Below, one piece after another: positions 58,914 through 64,000 of a DNA stretch of 64,000 nucleotides. Source of the DNA: Phoronis australis (Eukaryota > Phoronida > Phoronidae); the NCBI GenBank assembly GCA_002633005.1, contig NMRA01000116.1, positions 786,047-850,046 on the forward strand, given 5' to 3'. The notes beneath the pieces are model-generated. The model had not been told where the DNA came from. It was given only the letters and a program-made list of their open reading frames with translations, and made no database searches. A program made the translations under genes and the position numbers. The number at the start of each line of letters is the position of its first letter. Positions within the stretch are counted from its first letter, which is position 1.

Positions 58914-60404
58914 GTTCCCTGTATACCTGATCATGCAGCGATTCCTTTCATTTGTATTCAGTGCATTGCTTTTACATGGACATTTTTAGCACAAGCACTT
59001 GTTGTCAGAAAAAGGTTCCTGCTGACGCATTAGTTATCATGCTTGTTGAGTTCTTGAATGCTCCCCAAATGAAAGGATACTTTGCTTATTGGGCACTGGG
59101 GATTTCCTGTTAAATAGATCTTTCTTTTTGAACATCACTGCAACTGCAGGATAGTGTGCATGAGTACGGTAGGGTAACCAGTATTTTCTGTCACAAACAA
59201 ATTTCACAGATGGGTTTGGTATTATTGTATGGGAAGATTGTCCAGAAAAATCACTTGGGGTAGCAATTGTTTAATACAAAAGCGTAATTCAATGGAATAT
59301 TCAGGGATGCTCTTCCAAAAGGACCCTGAACCCTCTTTTAGGGATTTCAACCAATTATCGTTTTGTCACCTGCTAAATGCATCTTTGGCATCCCACTTGA
59401 GTGAAATAAACAATATTCAACTAAAAGCACCACTATATTCACTGTCATAGATTGGATACTGTGATTTTGATGGGCGTGGTCTTCCCATATAGTCGTGTAA
59501 CTCTGGTAAACTGTAGGTCACGTGTGCCTTGGTAAGGAGTTTTCAAATAATAATTGTAACAATGATTACTTAATTTGAACAAGAGGCTACGACCTACATG
59601 TACAGTTCACAAAAGTATGTACAAACTTTACACATGACTGTACACAGCCATTAAGGATTTAATATTTTGTTTATGACCATAGTTGCTTTTTTATCTACTT
59701 TGAAATTTTTTAAAAGTGTTTGCTGTTATCGAGTTAAAAAGAGACCTGTTATCGTGGCGACATGGTATGAATACATGTATATTTCTTAAATCTACCAGCA
59801 CTGGACAACCTCACATGAAACGCTCTTCTGCCTCACTCTCTCCTGCAGTTTTCAAATGTTACTCCGAACTTTTGAGGGTACTCGAGGGTTAAATAACCCT
59901 TGAGTGCCCTCGAAAGTTCGTAACATTTGAAAACTCCAGGTTTGCATGAGGAAGTTGATTCTAATATCTGTCATTAGGTCAAAAACGGATTTGATATCCT
60001 TTTAACAGTGGGATACTTTTTTGAAGCAATATTGCGACTGATTTTTTATTTTTATTTCACGAGAATAGGTAAATATACGACAATTCTGTACAGAAATTGA
60101 AATTAATATTTTATCTGGGCGTCAGATAAACATTGTAAAAATTAATTACCATGCAAGTTTGACGTCTGATCATGTGGGACCGGAAAATAGAGGTCAAGGA
60201 GGCAATTCCGCTCTTGCTTAAAAAGCAGCGCGTTTAATGACACACTGTAAAAGGGCCTCTTAACTAAGTCAGACGATTTCCCTGGGTCCCCGCTGCCACG
60301 AAAAAATATCTCCTGGTAGAGCTTGGTGGCGACAAGTCACCACCGAGTCCCACGAGATTTTTTAAGATATTTATTGCAAGAGACTAATTGGACTTAAGTC
60401 CAGG
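58914..60404. other. Intergenic, mostly featureless
   Basis: No exon or RNA gene was recognised. A 73-codon open frame (59229-59450) shows no domain. A foldback element lies at 59848-59934. Confidence 0.5.
59848..59934. repeat. Foldback element, arms of about 42 bp and almost no loop
   Basis: The left arm starts GTTTTCAAATGTTAC and reaches CTCGAGGGTTA; the right arm starts TAACCCTTGAGTGCCCTCGA and ends GTAACATTTGAAAAC. The arms pair over nearly their whole length with a 1-2 nt loop (AA) and a few mismatches. As RNA it would be a long hairpin. It has no link to either neighbouring gene. Confidence 0.85.
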
Positions 60405-60655
60405 GGTGAGTTTCATGAAAGTGACTTAAGACAGAAATTTGGTCTTGCTCAGGCTCTCACTTAACAATTAGTGAATAAAGATTTGCTCATCATGGTCTAG
60501 GGATAATTTACAGAAATTAGCTCAGTAGCTAGCAGTTATGTGTATATTCTCAGGCTGTACTTTTGTTCAAGTGATATTTGATTATTTTTCATAAATAGTT
60601 TATGGAGCACAAGACTTCTGTCGTGACTTAAGTCACTTTTCTTGAAACAGACTCC
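60405..60655. mobile_element. Complete MITE of the GTGACTTAAG family
   Basis: The left end is GTTTCATGAAAGTGACTTAAG; the right end is the inverted CTTAAGTCACTTTTCTTGAAAC. The 251-bp interior is non-coding and A/T-rich. Partial or diverged copies lie at 4977-5155, 26170-26470, 31637-31775 and 48365-48632, the last in inverse orientation. The TIRs are imperfect (about 24 bp). No clear target duplication was read. Confidence 0.7.
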
Positions 60656-61559
60656 AGAAGGTGCAATGAAGTACAACTCACGTGATCATACCTCATTTCT
60701 TCCTAAAGTCTCCCAGGCCTCTCAACCCTGCGGTATCCTTGAAATTTTGCAGAAATGCTCTTATCAAGTATGGGAGACCACGGATTCTACTAACTTGCTC
60801 TATGGTCATTTTGTCTAGGCTCTGATCTCCGCCGGCCTTAAGTTGAGGGTACCATTAGTCAGGACTGGCACCGAAACGTGTGTGTCAAACGTTATTGCGT
60901 AGGCTACTTAATGCACTGGTAAGAAATGCGGTAGTGCCGGCTGCGGAGAACGTTCATTTTTGTTTTTATTGTGATATTTTCGGCTCAAATTGTTGACGAA
61001 AAAGGAATATAAAACTCGAGATATCAACGACAGTGCTTTGGTCGCTAAAGTCGACCACTGTATTCGCCAAAGTTGGGACTTCTTACATAGTTCAAAGCTA
61101 AGGTGAAAAGGGCGATAAATCTGTGACCAAACAGGCTATAAGCTATCTGCGCTGGATCATGATCACGCAAAAGGACACGGAGATAAAGCTGTATATCTCA
61201 AAACCTGTTCGATCAGCTGGGAGAGTACAATAACTGACGTGGATTTCGGGATGGCTGCTGTGGAGTACTCTAGTGGCAATTTTATATTTCTTTGCGTATA
61301 CATCTCATGTTGAATTTGTATCAATTGCGAAACAATATGTCAAATGGAGTTTCTAGTATCGCTTTAGTTGTGACCGCTCCTTAATTTTCTTTGCCAGCGT
61401 AGTGCTTTTGGCTTGGTCAAAAGACATAGCTCGACGTTATTAGTTCAAAATGATGGGCGTAAAGCAAACATATTATTTTCGGAATGTCTTTAATTGTCGA
61501 TGTATTGTCGTAAATAGTTTGTCTTGTTACAAGTATTTGTTAACAGGCGGCACTAGCCG
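60656..61559. other. Intergenic/3' UTR of the downstream reverse-strand gene
   Basis: The stretch holds no exon that could be supported. On the reverse strand it follows the stop codon at 61560 and contains AATAAA (60970-60965), so much of it is probably the 3' UTR of the coiled-coil gene. Confidence 0.5.
60965..60970 (-). terminator. Poly(A) signal (reverse strand) for the coiled-coil gene
   Basis: TTTATT on the forward strand reads AATAAA on the reverse strand, 590 bp beyond the stop codon at 61560. It is the clearest canonical signal noticed in that interval. Confidence 0.45.
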
Positions 61560-63703
61560 TCACATGTAAACAACAGTATCATACTGCCGGTGAGGCGTGT
61601 CCAACTGGCTGGGAATCGTAAAGGAACTTGTTGAGTCGTTCAACTCCCGACATGGAGCCCCACTGGCTCCAGTATCAGTTGAAGCACCAGTCAACTTCCT
61701 TGTCGTGTAGGAGTACTTGGATGACCTTGAACACTTTGATTTCTCAACGGCAGGGTGGTGCTCTGCAGACCTATTCCCTCGTTGGGATGAATGAGCACCT
61801 GTTGTGGTTTCTGTAGACCCAGGGCTGCTTACCATCGTATCATTTGCTTTGCTGTCTGGGTCACTTTGCGTTTTGGAAGCAGATTCTTTCACGCTTAATT
61901 CATCAGTAATCATGGGCGTCGTATTTCCTGTTGAATGCTTCATTGTGTTATCAGAGGATTTAATTGGCGTGATGGACGTGGACCTTGAAGGGTTGCTACT
62001 ACCGCAAACACTTCTGGTGGTGTCTGATATCTCCGAGCGGGTGTGCGCTGTGGACAACACGACGCTCGCGTCAGTGTTGCCGTATTTTGACGAACCGTCA
62101 TCGTCCTCGTCATCGTTGTCGCTTGAACTTACTTGAACTGACATACTGGATATCGAGTAGTTACTTAAGGACGAATCATCCTCCTCCTCGCCACTGTCAC
62201 TTGTGCTGCTGTCGTCGAGACCTTTTTGTGTGCTAACAGCCGGAAGATCGCCACCGTTACTAATCTGATCTGCTGAGCCAATGTCACTGCCTGCTGTCTT
62301 ATCAACGTGATAATCGTCACCCATTGTGGTATTACCTTCGTGGTCAGTGCCGCTGACGGTATAATGGACAAGCTCTTCATGTTTGGAATGCGAAATGTCG
62401 GAATTAGGCTGCGCAACCAACTTGACTTCGTTATCAATTACCGTTTCTTCCTTTTTATCAGACCTTGTTTCATTGAAACGGGCGAAGGATTGACTTTTAA
62501 TTGTTTCAAGAGATAACATTTCCGCCGAGGTTGTCTGCACACATTTGTCTTCCGTAGATGCCCGACTCTCTGTTTGAACGGAGCTCTCGACACTTTCTTC
62601 CACAATGGTCGGCAAATTAGCTAAAGGTGACGTTGGTTTGCTACTTTCCAGACACTCCTCTTGGTGGAACAAACTTTTTGCTATTGTTCCTAAGGAAATG
62701 TCGGCAGCAGATGTGTCACCTGATTGGTGGGTGCACGACTGAAGGACCACTGTGCTCTTTATTGGACTGACGCTGCTGCTTAAGCAGTCTCCTTCGCCGT
62801 GTCGCATGTTTGCGAGGAATGCAGTAGGCGAATCGCCTTCGGAGCCCCATATTTTGTACTTGTCGCCAGATCCGAAACAGCGCCTCAGCTCTGTAGAGGA
62901 TTCGTGCATTTGTATTATGTATCGCAGACGGCTCAGCTCATTTTCGAACTTTGACTTCTCTCGCCTATCTTCTAATTTGAGTAACTCTAGCTCAGCAATC
63001 TGAAATACAAGCATCAAAAACTTTAACACTAGATGGGCCACCTCTTCTTGGAAAGAATAATGTATGATGAATTTTGAGGAATATTAAAGGGATACTAAAT
63101 CCTGTCATGTTGATTTCTGTCTATACCAATCTTGTCACGTGGTATTAAACGATTAGCATCTGTACTGCGGTATAGAAAGCTCCATCACGAACTTCGTTGA
63201 CCGTCACAAAATATACCCAAAAATAGACCCAGTTGATCGAGGTAGACGATATTTCCACACCGCGGTCGACTTACTCCCTTAAAACATTATCCACGCTTGC
63301 TTAGCAAACTTGACTATGCGTTCAATTATTAACAAATATTAACTCCCGCTAGAAGCTTTGTCAGTAACAAGATAAATGGTCTGCAATCCTCATCAATATT
63401 CAAAAGTTGGGAGCAAGTTTGAAAACTCTTTGTAAATTAGCTTTCAAAATCGATTGTCTTTGTCCCACTGCCTACCAAAATGCTGAACTTGTATCTGCCC
63501 TGTATTCCAATGCTTGAATTTTATGTTTTATGGATGACTAAGAGTACCCCTTTTCACCGAGAAGAGTCGATCACATCTCTGTCAATCAATTCTTAGTTTA
63601 TTTTTGTTGAGTTGTACCTTTATTTCCAGTTGTCGAATTTGATCTTCTGCGTCAAGGTTCTTCAGCACGTCCTCAAATGCAACATTCAACTCATCGAGTT
63701 TAC
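61560..63703 (-). CDS. Unidentified coiled-coil, Ser/Asp/Glu-rich protein (last two exons, partial)
   Basis: Exons on the reverse strand: 63703-63618 (acceptor TTTAAG, donor AAG|GTACAA) and 62999-61560 (acceptor TTTCAG), 28 and 479 codons plus a split codon, ending TGA 61562-61560. The first part is a coiled coil (heptads through KLDELNVAFEDVLKNLDAED and ELELLKLEDRREKSKFENEL) ending LSRLRYIIQMHES. The rest is low-complexity and probably disordered, with ESSVQTES, DKCVQTTS, a long acidic-serine stretch (SGEEEDDSSLSNYS, DNDDEDDDGSS) and many SxT/SP sites. I do not recognise the family. The layout would suit a cytoskeletal or centrosomal protein, but that is a guess. The 5' exons lie beyond the right edge. 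Confidence 0.72.
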
Positions 63704-64000
63704 CTTAAAGATAAAAAACACAAGATTAATCCTTAAAGGATTTTAAAAAGATATAAAATCTTAAAAGGCTTACAGGGTACTGAACTGATGTCTTTATTTA
63801 GAACCGTTAGCCTGTGTGGTCAGATTACATATTTGCTACTTATAAACAATTATAAAACTCCATATCGCTTACAGAACTATTTACTTTCTAACTACTATTT
63901 AAACCACATATTATAGCACCATAGCAGCAGTGTCAGACCCACAGCCGATTTAGCACTTTGTGGTTATAAGGCCAGGACTAACCTCACCGATAAAAGGTGG
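63704..64000. other. Intron of the coiled-coil gene, nothing else seen
   Basis: No further exon with good splice sites and coiled-coil frame was found up to the window edge. Confidence 0.5.

Noticed and set aside
61628-62516. Forward-strand open frames opposite the coiled-coil exon
   Set aside because: They are antisense shadows of a serine-rich coding exon.

Overview
The window is a piece of a non-vertebrate animal genome. It is AT-rich and intron-rich, with GT..AG introns of roughly 0.1 to 4 kb, AATAAA poly(A) signals and many short non-autonomous transposons. Protein similarity to vertebrate orthologues is high (RPA1, DHRS11, CMC2), which fits an invertebrate deuterostome or a lophotrochozoan. 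The species cannot be fixed from the sequence alone. There is no bacterial operon structure, CRISPR array or rRNA.

Layout. (1) 1-8515 (+): the last ten coding exons of RPA1, the large subunit of replication protein A; its 5' exons lie outside the window. (2) 9067-19797 (-): a complete eight-exon DHRS11-like short-chain dehydrogenase, tail to tail with RPA1. Its first intron holds a 1.3-kb TTAA-flanked Kolobok-like transposon and a second DNA transposon. (3) 19798-24285: intergenic, with a LINE remnant, a G23 run and a decayed duplicate of the neighbouring gene's last exon. (4) 24286-52551 (-): a gene of about 32 exons for an NWD1-like NACHT/WD-repeat STAND ATPase. I traced it exon by exon; phase closes at every junction except one (about 35.0-35.1 kb). 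An assembly duplication (44.7-46.1 kb) lies inside it. (5) 52552-54929: intergenic, head to head. (6) 54930-57300 (+): CMC2, a twin CX9C mitochondrial cytochrome oxidase assembly factor. (7) 57449-58702 (+): a single-exon ankyrin/SOCS-box gene starting only 148 bp after CMC2. (8) 58703-61559: intergenic, with a foldback element and a MITE. (9) 61560 to beyond 63703 (-): the 3' end of an unidentified coiled-coil, Ser/Asp/Glu-rich protein.

The genes do not form a pathway; this is ordinary animal synteny. The most notable structure is at gene boundaries. In three places a tandem array has grown out of a functional boundary: the 5' splice site of NWD1-like exon 14, the 5' splice site of exon 31, and the CMC2 stop codon. 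The last array places three identical CCAAT boxes 42 bp apart in front of the ankyrin/SOCS gene, with no AATAAA or ATTAAA between the two genes. The other main observation is the Kolobok-like element, whose long terminal inverted repeats include the start of the THAP coding region.
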